From positions 1,178,001 to 1,242,000 of the forward strand of contig LN483070.1 of the NCBI GenBank assembly GCA_900016675.1: a stretch of DNA of 64,000 nt. The letters are read 5' to 3'. This stretch comes from Arthrobacter saudimassiliensis. Its GTDB lineage: Bacteria > Actinomycetota > Actinomycetes > Actinomycetales > Micrococcaceae. Both the position numbers and the translations under genes were made by a program. The notes below the pieces were generated by a model that was not told where the DNA came from, ran no database searches, and was given only the letters and a program-made list of their open reading frames with translations. Shown one piece after another: positions 24,286 through 32,961 of this stretch (position 1 is the stretch's first letter; each line of letters starts with the position of its first letter).

Positions 24286-25935
24286 TCAGCTCCGCTCGGC
24301 CCGCAGCGCCCGCTTGAGCAGCTTGCCGGACTGGTTGCGGGGCAGCTCGGCGACGAAGTCCACCCGCTTGGGCACCTTGTGCCCGGCCAGCCGGCCGCGG
24401 ACGTGGGCGCGCACGGCCTCGGCGGTCAGGACCGCGTCCTCCTTGAGGACGACGACGGCGGTCACCGCCTCGATCCAGCGCTCGTCCGGCAGTCCGATCA
24501 CCGCTGCCTCGGCGACCTCGTCCAGCTCGTAGATGCAGTCCTCGATCTCCCGCGGTGCCACCAGGACCCCGCCGGTGTTGATGACGTCCTTGATCCGGTC
24601 CACCACCTGGATGTACCCGGCGGCGTCGCGGGTGACCTGGTCTCCGGAGCGGAACCAGCCGTCGTCGAACGCCGCTGCGGTGGCCTCGGGGTTGTTCCAG
24701 TACCCGGCCAGCAGCTGCGGGGAGCGGTACTGGATTTCGCCCGGTTCCCCGGGGGCCGCCGGAGCGCCGTCGGCGGCCATGACCCGGGCCTCCACGTGGT
24801 AGACAGGCCGGCCGCAGGAGGCGGGCCGTGCCTCATGCTCCTCCGGGCGCAGCACGGTGCACAGCGGGCCCAGTTCCGACTGCCCGAAGCAGTTGTAGAA
24901 CCCGATCTCCGGATACCGCAGGCGCAGCCGCTGCAGCACCGTCACCGGCATGATCGAGGCGCCGTACTGCGCCTTGGCCAGCGACGAGAGGTCCCGGGCA
25001 GCGAGGTCGGGGTGGTTGCTCAGCGGAACCCAGACCGTGGGGGCCAGGAACAGCGAGCCGATGCGCTCCTCCTCGACCAGGCGCAGGATCTCGCCGACGT
25101 CTGGCTTGGCAATGATGCGTACCGCGGCGCCCAGGGCCAGGTAGGGCAGCAGGAACACGTGCATGGCGGCCGAGTGGTACAGCGGCATGGCGATCAGCGG
25201 ACGGTCCTCGGCCGTGAGGTCCAGGGCAATGATCGCCGAGACGTACTCCGCCAGGAGGGCGGAATGGGTCATCATCGCGCCCTTGGGCGCGGAGGTGGTG
25301 CCGGAGGTGTAGAGCAGCTGCACCACGGTGTCCCCGGCCGGTGCCGCTGCCGGGGCCCCGCCGGCTGCGCCCTGCTGCGCAGCGTCCGGCCCGTCCTCGG
25401 CGAGGGCGGTCTCCAGGAGGGCGGGCCCGCCGCGGCCGCCGTCCGGGAACATCGGCCACACCTGCCCGACGGCGGGGGCACGCCCGGCGGCCCGGACTTC
25501 CCCGACCAGCGGCAGCAGCGCGTCGTCGGCGACCACCAGGGCCGCTCCGGAGCCCTCGAGCAGGTAGGCGAGTTCATCGCCCTTGAGGGCAAAGTTGACC
25601 GGCACGTGCACCATCCCCGCCTCGGCGCAGGCCAGGAACAGGATCAGATACGCATCGGAGTTCGCTCCAAACGCCGCCACCCGGGACCCGGCCGGAAGGC
25701 CGGCGTCGAGCAGCCGGGCACGGACCCGCTGCACCGCGGCGGCCAGCTCCGCGTAGGTCCAGCTGCGTTCCCCGAACCTGACTGCGGTGGCCGGGCCGCT
25801 GCGCGCGAGGCTGCGGCGCAGCAGCGCGCCGATGGTGTCGGCACGCGGGTCGGCCCCCGAAGCAGCCGTCGGAGCGGGGGCTGGAGCGGGCGCGGTGCCG
25901 GGGCCGGCAACGGGACTGGGGTCGATGACGCTCAT
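24286..25935 (-). CDS. Acyl-CoA ligase (AMP-binding, class I adenylate-forming)
   Basis: A 549-residue adenylate-forming enzyme. The AMP-binding P-loop is LLYTSGTTSAPKGAMMTHSA, followed by FYNCFGQSELGPLC, the hinge GWFRSGDQVTRDAAGYIQVVDR (given in part) and a C-terminal Lys in NQSGKLLKRAL. It activates a carboxylic acid to its CoA thioester via an acyl-adenylate. The substrate is unknown; the medium-length pocket region resembles the FadD3/CaiC-like group. MSVIDPS at 25935 is the start: GAGAGGA lies ahead, and the sequence further upstream is unconserved and Arg-rich. It follows the MarR gene on the same strand. Confidence 0.85.
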   Translation of the reverse strand: MSVIDPSPVAGPGTAPAPAPAPTAASGADPRADTIGALLRRSLARSGPATAVRFGERSWTYAELAAAVQRVRARLLDAGLPAGSRVAAFGANSDAYLILFLACAEAGMVHVPVNFALKGDELAYLLEGSGAALVVADDALLPLVGEVRAAGRAPAVGQVWPMFPDGGRGGPALLETALAEDGPDAAQQGAAGGAPAAAPAGDTVVQLLYTSGTTSAPKGAMMTHSALLAEYVSAIIALDLTAEDRPLIAMPLYHSAAMHVFLLPYLALGAAVRIIAKPDVGEILRLVEEERIGSLFLAPTVWVPLSNHPDLAARDLSSLAKAQYGASIMPVTVLQRLRLRYPEIGFYNCFGQSELGPLCTVLRPEEHEARPASCGRPVYHVEARVMAADGAPAAPGEPGEIQYRSPQLLAGYWNNPEATAAAFDDGWFRSGDQVTRDAAGYIQVVDRIKDVINTGGVLVAPREIEDCIYELDEVAEAAVIGLPDERWIEAVTAVVVLKEDAVLTAEAVRAHVRGRLAGHKVPKRVDFVAELPRNQSGKLLKRALRAERS

Positions 25936-26072
25936 GCGGGTCCTCTCGCTGCGGAGTGTGGAACGCAAGGATCTCCGAGGATCCCCGCCTTGTCCAGAGG
26001 CATCCGGGCGGCCGAAGCGGCGCCGACGGCGGGAGGAGGGGACCGGCCAGGGGCTCGGCGGCGATCCTCCGG

Positions 26073-26585
26073 TCAGGATTCGGTGAAGTCGCCGGCCTGC
26101 TGCCGGAACCTGCGCAGGATGGCCGCCAGGACCTCCAGGTCCTCCTCGGGGAGGCCGATGTCGGCGAAGACCCCGTTCAGGTCTGCGGTGGCCCGTTGCG
26201 CCACGTCCCGCCCCGCGTCGGTGATGGCCACCAGCCTGCTGCGTCCGTCCGCGGGGTCCGGCCGGCGGCGGACCAGGCCTGCGGCCTCGAGCCGGTCGAC
26301 GGTGTTGGTCACCGAGGTGGGATGCACCTGCAGCCGTGCGCTGAGCTTGGACATCGGCAGCATGCCCGTCCGGGTGAAGCTCAGCAGGGTCAGCAGTTCG
26401 TACCGGGAGAAGCTGATGCCGAACGGGCGCAGCGCGGCCTCGATGCGGGTGAGCATGATCTGCTGGGCGCGCATCACCGCCGTCACGGCCTCCATCCCGG
26501 GCGCCGCATCCGCCCAGCCGTGGTCCTCCCACTGGCGGCGTGCCTCGGCGATCGGGTCCATCGGCAGCGGGCGCGTGGCAGTCAT
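26073..26585 (-). CDS. MarR family transcriptional regulator
   Basis: A 170-residue winged-helix protein. FSRYELLTLLSFTRTGMLPMSKLS is helix 2-3, LQVHPTSVTNTVDRLEAAGLV the recognition helix, and RRRPDPADGRSRLVAITDAG the wing, all standard MarR. It is encoded just upstream of an acyl-CoA ligase on the same strand and likely controls it or the neighbouring catabolic genes with a CoA ester or aromatic acid as effector (inference). A minus-strand TAGAAT at 26646-26651 may be its -10. Confidence 0.87.
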   Translation of the reverse strand: MTATRPLPMDPIAEARRQWEDHGWADAAPGMEAVTAVMRAQQIMLTRIEAALRPFGISFSRYELLTLLSFTRTGMLPMSKLSARLQVHPTSVTNTVDRLEAAGLVRRRPDPADGRSRLVAITDAGRDVAQRATADLNGVFADIGLPEEDLEVLAAILRRFRQQAGDFTES

Positions 26586-26682
26586 CGGAGGTCCTTGGGG
26601 GGTGGGCGGCGGACACGGCAGCGCGGCAGGGCCGCGGACAGCTGGATTCTACCGTTCCCGGCGCCGCCGGCGCCGGTCCGTC

Positions 26683-28419
26683 TCACTCCCTGAGCCCCAC
26701 GACCGGGGTATCCGAGTACTCCCGGCCCTCCGTGGGTCGGCCCTCGGCGTCGTGCAGCAGCTGCTCCCGGGCGCGCAGCTCCACCCGCCGGATCTTCCCG
26801 GAGACGGTCTTGGGCAGCTCGCGGAACTCCAGGCGGCGGATCCGCTTGTACGGCGCCAGGTGCTCGCGGCAGAACGCCAGGATGTCCTGCGCGGTTTCGG
26901 CTGTCGGTTCCCAGCCGGCGGCCAGCACCACGTAGGCCTTGGGCACGGCCAGGCGGATCGGGTCGGGGGAGGGCACGACGGCGGCCTCCGCCACCGCGGG
27001 ATGCTCGATCACCACCGACTCCAGTTCGAAGGGTGAGAGGCGGTAGTCGGAGGCCTTGAACACGTCGTCGGCCCGGCCCACGTAGGTGATGACGCCGTCC
27101 TCGGAACGGCTGGCGACGTCGCCCGTGTGGTAGAGCCCATCACGGAAGGCCTCGGCGGTCTTCTCGGCGTCGCCCCAGTATCCGGGGGTGAGGCCCACCG
27201 GCCGGGGATCCAGGCGCAGGCAGATCTCGCCCTCGTCGGCCTCCTCGCCGGTGGCGGGGTCCACCAGGACGACGTCGTAGCCGGGAAGGGGACGTCCCAT
27301 GGAGCCCGGGCGCACCGGCTGGCCGGGAGTGTTGGCGATCTGCAGGGTGGACTCGGTCTGTCCGAACCCGTCGCGGATCTGTGTGCCCCACGCCTGCTCC
27401 ACCCGGGAGATCACCTCCGGATTGAGCGGCTCGCCTGCGGCCACGAGCTTGGTCGGCGGGGTCGCCAGCTGCGAGAGGTCCGCCTGGATGAGCATCCGCC
27501 ACACCGTCGGCGGGGCGCAGAAGCTGGTGACCTGCTCCCGCTCCATCTGCGCCATCAGGGCCCCGGCGTCGAAGCGCGTGTAGTTGTAGACGAAGACGGT
27601 GGCCTCGGCGATGAACGGGGCGAAGAAGTTGGACCAGGCGTGCTTGGCCCAGCCCGGCGAGGCGACGTTGAGGTGTACATCGCCGGGCTCCAAGCCGATC
27701 CAGTACATGGTGGAGAGGTGGCCGACGGGGTAGGACGTGTGGGTGTGCTCGACCAGCTTGGCCTTGGACGTGGTGCCGGAGGTGAAGTAGAGCAGCATGG
27801 TTTCGTCTGCCGGGGTGGGAGCCGTGGTGGTGAAGGCGGAGTCGAAGCCGTCGGCGGCCGAGTAGGCCAGCCGCGGGCGGGCGCCCTTGACGCTGCCTTC
27901 CGGAGCGCCGGCGTCCTCGCCGACCACCAGCAGCCGGAAGCCGCCGGGCACCGCATCGAACTTCGCTGCATTCGCGGCGTCCGTCAGCACCCACGACGCG
28001 CGGCCGCGCTCCACCCTGTCGGCCAGGTCCGCCGGCCCCAGCATCACGGTGGTGGGAATGACCGGCGCGCCGATCTTGATGCAGGCCAGCATGGCCTCCC
28101 ACAGCTCCACCTGGTTTCCCAGCATCAGCAGGACCCGGTCCCCGCGCTCCAGGCCCAGGGAAAGCAGCCAGTTCGCCACCTGTCCGGAACGCCCGCTGAG
28201 CTGCCGGTAGGTCATCCGGGCCGTCGAGCCGTCCTGCTCGGCGATGACCAGCGCGTCCTGGCCGCCGCGTTCCCCGGCGGCCACCTGGTCGAACCAGTCC
28301 AGGGCGAAGTTGAACTCTGCCGGGCGGGGCCACTCGAAGCCGTCCCGGGCCGCGTCAAGGTCCTCCCGGAGCGCCAGCAGGCGGTCCCGTGCCGCGCGGA
28401 ATTCCATGGTTGCCGTCAT
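26683..28419 (-). CDS. Medium-chain acyl-CoA synthetase-like AMP-binding protein
   Basis: A 578-residue adenylate-forming enzyme. Motifs: LLYFTSGTTSKAKLVEHTH (P-loop), IRDGFGQTESTLQ, GLYHTGDVASRSEDG and PKTVSGKIRRVELR with the catalytic lysine. The N-terminal FNFALDWFDQVAAGE is typical of the ACSM/acetyl-CoA-synthetase-like branch acting on medium-chain, aromatic or branched acids. The ATG at 28419 follows AAGAGGT; an in-frame ATG at 28530 would place the promoter inside the gene. It is divergent from an acyl-CoA dehydrogenase, sharing an operator-like site with it and with mmsA. Confidence 0.85.
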   Translation of the reverse strand: MTATMEFRAARDRLLALREDLDAARDGFEWPRPAEFNFALDWFDQVAAGERGGQDALVIAEQDGSTARMTYRQLSGRSGQVANWLLSLGLERGDRVLLMLGNQVELWEAMLACIKIGAPVIPTTVMLGPADLADRVERGRASWVLTDAANAAKFDAVPGGFRLLVVGEDAGAPEGSVKGARPRLAYSAADGFDSAFTTTAPTPADETMLLYFTSGTTSKAKLVEHTHTSYPVGHLSTMYWIGLEPGDVHLNVASPGWAKHAWSNFFAPFIAEATVFVYNYTRFDAGALMAQMEREQVTSFCAPPTVWRMLIQADLSQLATPPTKLVAAGEPLNPEVISRVEQAWGTQIRDGFGQTESTLQIANTPGQPVRPGSMGRPLPGYDVVLVDPATGEEADEGEICLRLDPRPVGLTPGYWGDAEKTAEAFRDGLYHTGDVASRSEDGVITYVGRADDVFKASDYRLSPFELESVVIEHPAVAEAAVVPSPDPIRLAVPKAYVVLAAGWEPTAETAQDILAFCREHLAPYKRIRRLEFRELPKTVSGKIRRVELRAREQLLHDAEGRPTEGREYSDTPVVGLRE

Positions 28420-28480
28420 GCCGGTACCTCTTTCGTGCCGCCAGCCGCCGTGCCGCCGGCAATTGACAAATGTGATCTGC

Positions 28481-28517
28481 GTGACACGAGAATAGTTGGA
28501 CATCCTACAATTGTTAA
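28481..28517. promoter_or_regulatory. Divergent overlapping promoters of the acyl-CoA synthetase and acyl-CoA dehydrogenase
   Basis: Minus strand: TTAACA (28517-28512), 17-bp spacer, TATTCT (28494-28489), a strong promoter for the synthetase. Plus strand: GTGACA (28481-28486), 19-bp spacer, TACAAT (28506-28511) for the dehydrogenase. Both overlap the palindromic site at 28492-28511. Confidence 0.55.
28492..28511. promoter_or_regulatory. Second copy of the operator-like palindrome
   Basis: ATAGTTGGACATCCTACAAT. The core GGACATCC and the half-site AGTTGGA are the same as (or inverse of) the site before mmsA at 20608-20626. It lies between the -35 and -10 elements of both divergent promoters. 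Confidence 0.55.
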
Positions 28518-28592
28518 GGGGCAGGGCCACCGGCGGATCCGCCGGCGGCGCGGCACAACCGCCGGTCCGGCTCCCGATCCGAGAGGAACACT

Positions 28593-29801
28593 ATGCCGCC
28601 GGTACTGCGCGGAGAGTCCCCGACCCTGGAAGCCCCGAGCGGCGGCGGCCTGCCGGACGCCGACCTGTTCAACTTCGCCGCCCTGCTGCCGTCGGGGGAG
28701 CGGCTTCGGCTGGCGGAGCTGCGCGACTATCTCCAGGCGGAGATCCGGCCCGCCTCGGTCGGGCTGTGGAACCGCGAAGAGTTCCCGACGGCGCTGCTGC
28801 CGGGCCTGGCCGCGCACGGGCTGGCGGAGCTGGAGCTCTCCGGGTTCAGCCGGCTGTTCCGGGGCCTGGCCTATGCGGAGGTGGCGCGCGCCGACGTCTC
28901 GGTCAGCGCCCTGGTGGGCATCCACAACGAGCTGATCCTGGGCTTGATCGACGCGCTGGGCTCCGAGGAGCAGAAAGCCCGCTGGCTGCCCGAGCTGCGC
29001 AGTTTCCGCGCGCTGGGCGCCTTTGCGCTGACCGAGCCCGGGCACGGTTCGGACATTGCCGGCGGCCTGGCCACCACCGCCACGCGAGACGGCGGCCAGT
29101 GGGTACTGACCGGCGCGAAGCGGTGGATCGGGTCCGGGACGGTGGCCGACGTCGCGATCGTCTGGGCGCGCGACACCGCCGACGGCCAGGTCAAGGGCTT
29201 CCTGGTCGAGACCGACCGGCCGGGATGGACCGCCAGCCGAATCGAGAACAAGATCGGCCTGCGGATCATGCAGAACGCCGACATCGAGCTGGACGAGGTG
29301 CGCATCCCGGCGGCCAATGCCCTGCCCGGAGCGTCCGGTTTTGCGGCCGCCAACGAGATGCTGCGCAACTCCCGCGCCTGGGTGGGCTGGCAGTGCGCCG
29401 GAGCGCAGCTGGCCATCTTCGACGTCGCCCGGGATTATGCCGTGAACCGGACCCAGTTCGGGCGGCCGCTGGCGAAGTTCCAGCTGGTGCAGGAGCCGCT
29501 GGCCCGGATCCTGGGAAACGCCACGGCGGCCCTGGGCCTGATGGCACAGATCGCCCGGCTGCAGGAGTACGGCGGATTCGACATGGCGCATGCGGCGCTG
29601 GCCAAAGCCACCACCACGGCGCAGGCCCGCGAGTCCGCGTCCCTGGGCCGCGCCCTGCTCGGCGGCAACGGGATTGTCACGGATTACGAGATGGCCAAGA
29701 TCTTCAACGACGTGGAGGCCCTGTACACCTATGAGGGCACCTATGAGATCAACGCGCTGATCGTCGGCCGGGCGGCCACCGGGCACTCGGCCTTCGTGTA
29801 G
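28593..29801 (+). CDS. Acyl-CoA dehydrogenase (glutaryl-CoA dehydrogenase-like clade)
   Basis: A 402-residue flavoprotein. Motifs: FALTEPGHGSDIAGGL and WVLTGAKRWIGSGTVADVAI bind FAD and substrate, LGGNGIVTDYEMAKIFNDVE is in the C-terminal domain, and YEGTYEINALIVGRAATG holds the catalytic Glu in the YEGT position used by glutaryl-CoA dehydrogenases. It would desaturate an acyl-CoA, passing electrons to ETF. Isobutyryl-CoA or 2-methyl-branched substrates are possible, given the operator shared with the valine operon (inference). The start ATG follows GAGAGGA. Confidence 0.85.
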   Translation: MPPVLRGESPTLEAPSGGGLPDADLFNFAALLPSGERLRLAELRDYLQAEIRPASVGLWNREEFPTALLPGLAAHGLAELELSGFSRLFRGLAYAEVARADVSVSALVGIHNELILGLIDALGSEEQKARWLPELRSFRALGAFALTEPGHGSDIAGGLATTATRDGGQWVLTGAKRWIGSGTVADVAIVWARDTADGQVKGFLVETDRPGWTASRIENKIGLRIMQNADIELDEVRIPAANALPGASGFAAANEMLRNSRAWVGWQCAGAQLAIFDVARDYAVNRTQFGRPLAKFQLVQEPLARILGNATAALGLMAQIARLQEYGGFDMAHAALAKATTTAQARESASLGRALLGGNGIVTDYEMAKIFNDVEALYTYEGTYEINALIVGRAATGHSAFV

Positions 29802-29840
29802 CGAAGGGGAGCTGCCCGGAGCAGCTGCCGGAGAGAGAGC

Positions 29841-29885
29841 ACAGGTGAGGCGGAACCCCCCCCGTGGGTTCCGCCTCACCTGTGT
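29841..29885. terminator. Strong bidirectional terminator
   Basis: A perfect 19-bp stem (29841-29859 with 29867-29885) and a 7-nt loop, followed by TTT on the plus strand, between the convergent acyl-CoA dehydrogenase and FadD15-like genes. Confidence 0.85.
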
Positions 29886-29935
29886 TTCCGTTCGGACCGA
29901 CGACGGCGGCCTGGTGTGCCCGCCGTCGCCGACGC

Positions 29936-31741
29936 TCAGCGCGCCGGCTGTGCGCTGTAGATGTCCTCCACCACGGCGGCGTAGTCCTTCAGCACCTGGG
30001 CCCGCTTGATCTTCAGCGACGGGGTCAGGTGGCCGCTGGCCTCGGTGAAGTCGGTCGGCACGATGCGGAAGACCTTGATCGCCTCGGCCTGGGAGACCGC
30101 CTCGTTGGCGCGGTCGACCAGCGCCTGGATTTCGCTGCGCATCTCCTCGGTGCCGGCGGCGTCCTCCACCGACATGGACGGCAGCTTGTGCCGTTCGAGC
30201 CAGCCGGGCAGTGCCTCCTCGTCGATGGTGATCAGGGCGGAGATGAACGGGCGCTGGTCGCCGACCACCACGCACTGGCTGACGATGGCATCGGCGCGGA
30301 TGGAGTCCTCGAGCAGCGCCGGGATGACGTTCTTGCCGCTGGCGGTGACGATGATTTCCTTCTTGCGGCCGGTGATGCGCAGGAAGCCGTCGTCGTCGAG
30401 CTCGCCGATGTCTCCGGTGCGCAGCCAGCCGTCCACGAAGGTCTCTTCGTTCAGCTCGGGCCGGTTGTAGTAGCCCTTCATGACGCACACGCCCTTGGCG
30501 AGGACTTCGCCGTCCTCCGCAATCCGCACCGCGTTGCCGGGCAGCGGCGCGCCCACCGTGCCGATCTTGATCAGCTCCGGGGTGTTCACCGAGACGGGAG
30601 CGGTGGTCTCGGTGAGGCCGTAACCTTCGAGCACCATGACGCCGATGCCGTGGAAGAAGTGGCCGAGCCGCTCACCGAGCGGAGCGCCGCCGGACACGGC
30701 GTACTTGACCTTGCCGCCCATCGCGGCGCGGATCTTGGAGTAGAGCAGCTTGTCGAACAGGGCATGCTTGAGGTTCAGCAGGAACGGAACCCGTCCGGCC
30801 TCCTTCGCCTTGGACCACTCGATGGCGGTCCTGGCGCCGGCGTGGAAGATCTTCCCCTTGCCGCCGTCCTCCGCCTTGAGCATGGAGGAGTTGTAGACCT
30901 TCTCGAACACCCGGGGCACCACGAGGATGAAGTCCGGCTGGAAGCTCTGGAGATCCGGCAGCAGGTTCTTCACGTCGGGGGTGTGGGCCACGGTCGCGCC
31001 GGTGGTCACCGCAAGGATGGAAATCATGCGCGCGAACACATGGGCCAGCGGCAGGAACATGATGGTCTGGGCGCCTTCGCGGGCCACTTCGGGCAGGCCG
31101 GCGCCGGCGTTGCGGCACAGCTCCACGAAGTTGGAGTGCATGAGCATGCAGCCCTTGGGCTTGCCGGTGGTCCCGGAGGTGTAGATGATGGTCGCCAGGT
31201 CATCCAGGTTGGCCAGCGAACGACGGCGTTCGATCTCCTCATCGGGGACCTGGCTGCCGGCTGCGCGGAGCTTGTCCAGGCCGCCGCCGTCCATCTGCCA
31301 GACGTTGGCGACCGCGCTGAGGTCCTCTTCCATTGCCGCCCGGCGCACCACCGACTCGTTCTGGGCGGTCTCCACGACGACGGCGACCGCCCCCGAGTCG
31401 CCGAGGATCCAGGCCACCTGCGAGGGGGAGGAGGTCGCGTAGACCGGCACGGACACCGCGCCGGCGAACCAGACGGCGAAGTCCATCAGGGTCCACTCGT
31501 AGCGCGTCCGGGACATGATGCCCACGCGGTCGCCGGGGTTGACCCCGCTCGCCGCGAGCCCCTTGGCCAGCAGCCGTACATCATCCAGGAACTCGCGGGC
31601 GGTGATCCGGCGCCACTGATCACCCTCGGGCACCGCGAAGAGAGCCGGATTGCTGGGCTTGGCCGCCTGTTCAAGCAGGAGGTCCGTTGTATTCGTCTGC
31701 TGCTGCGATTCCACGAGGACGGGAACGCTGTATTCACGCAC
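29936..31741 (-). CDS. Long-chain-fatty-acid-CoA ligase, FadD15-like
   Basis: A 601-residue long-chain acyl-CoA synthetase. Motifs: IIYTSGTTGKPKGCMLMHSN, VMVLEGYGLTETTAPVSVN, GWLRTGDIGELDDDGFLRI and the C-terminal TPSLKIKRAQVLKDY. The length and RISTL-like region SRTRYEWTLMDFA are those of the FadD15 branch found near aroG/plsC in mycobacteria and Streptomyces. It activates long-chain fatty acids for beta-oxidation or lipid synthesis on the inner membrane face. It is divergent from the glucokinase gene; the 139-bp gap holds a direct repeat. Confidence 0.88.
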   Translation of the reverse strand: MREYSVPVLVESQQQTNTTDLLLEQAAKPSNPALFAVPEGDQWRRITAREFLDDVRLLAKGLAASGVNPGDRVGIMSRTRYEWTLMDFAVWFAGAVSVPVYATSSPSQVAWILGDSGAVAVVVETAQNESVVRRAAMEEDLSAVANVWQMDGGGLDKLRAAGSQVPDEEIERRRSLANLDDLATIIYTSGTTGKPKGCMLMHSNFVELCRNAGAGLPEVAREGAQTIMFLPLAHVFARMISILAVTTGATVAHTPDVKNLLPDLQSFQPDFILVVPRVFEKVYNSSMLKAEDGGKGKIFHAGARTAIEWSKAKEAGRVPFLLNLKHALFDKLLYSKIRAAMGGKVKYAVSGGAPLGERLGHFFHGIGVMVLEGYGLTETTAPVSVNTPELIKIGTVGAPLPGNAVRIAEDGEVLAKGVCVMKGYYNRPELNEETFVDGWLRTGDIGELDDDGFLRITGRKKEIIVTASGKNVIPALLEDSIRADAIVSQCVVVGDQRPFISALITIDEEALPGWLERHKLPSMSVEDAAGTEEMRSEIQALVDRANEAVSQAEAIKVFRIVPTDFTEASGHLTPSLKIKRAQVLKDYAAVVEDIYSAQPAR

Positions 31742-31813
31742 GATAGCTCCTTCGATATCTTTCGGTGCCGCAGGTTTCCCCTACCCTATAACCTGGATCA
31801 CATTTTCTACCCG

Positions 31814-31837
31814 ACGGTAACCTTGCGGAACGGTAAC
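31814..31837. repeat. Direct repeat ACGGTAAC, possible operator
   Basis: ACGGTAAC at 31814-31821 and 31830-31837, spaced 16 bp, in the divergent region between the FadD15-like gene and the ROK kinase. The same GGTTACCGT word appears twice on the minus strand. Confidence 0.4.
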
Positions 31838-31865
31838 GCTTCCGCGGCGGCTCTTGCCCTTTGCC

Positions 31866-31871
31866 TAGAAT
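31866..31871 (+). promoter_or_regulatory. Leaderless -10 element of the ROK kinase gene
   Basis: TAGAAT, 9 bases before the ATG at 31881; no ribosome binding site is present. Confidence 0.4.
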
Positions 31872-31880
31872 GGGTTTTTG

Positions 31881-32945
31881 ATGCCTCCCTTGAACCAGCC
31901 CCCGTCCCCCCGCACCACAGTTTCCTGGAGGCGCCGGCCCGCCGGGCCCCTGCCCGGCCGGCCGATGCGGCTGGCCAATCCCATGCGGCGGCGCGGGCTG
32001 GCGATCGGGATCGACATCGGCGGCACCAAGGTGGCCGCCGGCCTGATCGACGCGTCCGGCAGGGTCCTCGCCGAAGCCAGGCGGTCCACCCCCGGCCACG
32101 ACCCGCGCGAAGTGGAAGCCGTCATCGTGGAACTGGTCCGCGAACTCAGCGCGGAGCACCATGTCTGGTCGGTGGGCATCGGCGCCGCCGGCTGGATGGA
32201 CCTGGCGGGCAGCACCGTCCTGTTCAGCCCGCACCTGGCCTGGCGCAACGAGCCGCTGCGCGAAAACCTGGAGCGCCTGCTCCGCCGCCGGGTCTTCCTG
32301 GTCAACGACGCGGACGGCGCCGCGTGGGCGGAGTGGCGCTACGGTGCCGGCGCCGGCGAGAGCCGGATGGTCTGCATCACCCTCGGCACCGGCATCGGCG
32401 GCGCCATGGTCATGGACGGCCGGCTCGAACGCGGCCGGTTTGGAGTGGCCGGCGAGTTCGGCCACCAGGTCATCATGCCCGGAGGCCAGCGCTGCGAGTG
32501 CGGCAACCGGGGCTGCTGGGAGCAGTACGCCTCCGGCAATGCCCTGGGACGGGAGGCGCGGGAACTTGCCGCCGCCAACTCGCCCGTGGCGCAGGAACTG
32601 CTGCGCGCGGTGGGCGGACGGATCGGCGACGTCACCGGCGCGGTGGTGACCCGCCTGGCGCTTGAGGGCGATCCGGCCAGCGTGGAGCTGCTGGAAGAGG
32701 CCGGCGAATGGCTGGGCCTGGGACTGGCCAACCTCGCCGCGGCCCTGGACCCGGGCATGTTCGTCATCGGCGGCGGACTGGGCGCCGCCGGCGACCTGCT
32801 CCTGGAGCCGGCCCGCCGATCCTTCGCCCGGAACCTGACCGGGCGCGGCTTCCGCCCGGCCGCTTCCATCCGGCCCGCGGCGCTGGGCCCGGCGGCCGGC
32901 ATGATCGGCGCGGCCGACCTCTCCCGGATCGCCGCGCGGCGCTGA
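31881..32945 (+). CDS. glkA: ROK family glucokinase
   Basis: A ROK-family sugar kinase of about 354 residues. IGIDIGGTKVAAGLIDASG binds phosphate, LVNDADGAAWAEW contains the catalytic Asp, LGTGIGGAMVMDG the second phosphate loop, and CECGNRGCWEQYASG the structural zinc site. There is no helix-turn-helix, so it is an enzyme, not an NagC-type repressor. In Streptomyces the orthologous glkA lies in the same neighbourhood and phosphorylates glucose and mediates carbon repression. ATG 31881 is favoured by the upstream TAGAAT; ATGs at 31965 or 31983 would give a shorter, better-conserved N-terminus. Confidence 0.8.
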   Translation: MPPLNQPPSPRTTVSWRRRPAGPLPGRPMRLANPMRRRGLAIGIDIGGTKVAAGLIDASGRVLAEARRSTPGHDPREVEAVIVELVRELSAEHHVWSVGIGAAGWMDLAGSTVLFSPHLAWRNEPLRENLERLLRRRVFLVNDADGAAWAEWRYGAGAGESRMVCITLGTGIGGAMVMDGRLERGRFGVAGEFGHQVIMPGGQRCECGNRGCWEQYASGNALGREARELAAANSPVAQELLRAVGGRIGDVTGAVVTRLALEGDPASVELLEEAGEWLGLGLANLAAALDPGMFVIGGGLGAAGDLLLEPARRSFARNLTGRGFRPAASIRPAALGPAAGMIGAADLSRIAARR

Positions 32946-32961
32946 CCGGGCCGGAAGCCCC

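Noticed and set aside
28416-30488. 690-codon minus-strand frame across the acyl-CoA dehydrogenase
   Set aside because: Shadow of the plus-strand dehydrogenase and of the FadD15-like gene; it also crosses a perfect terminator hairpin.
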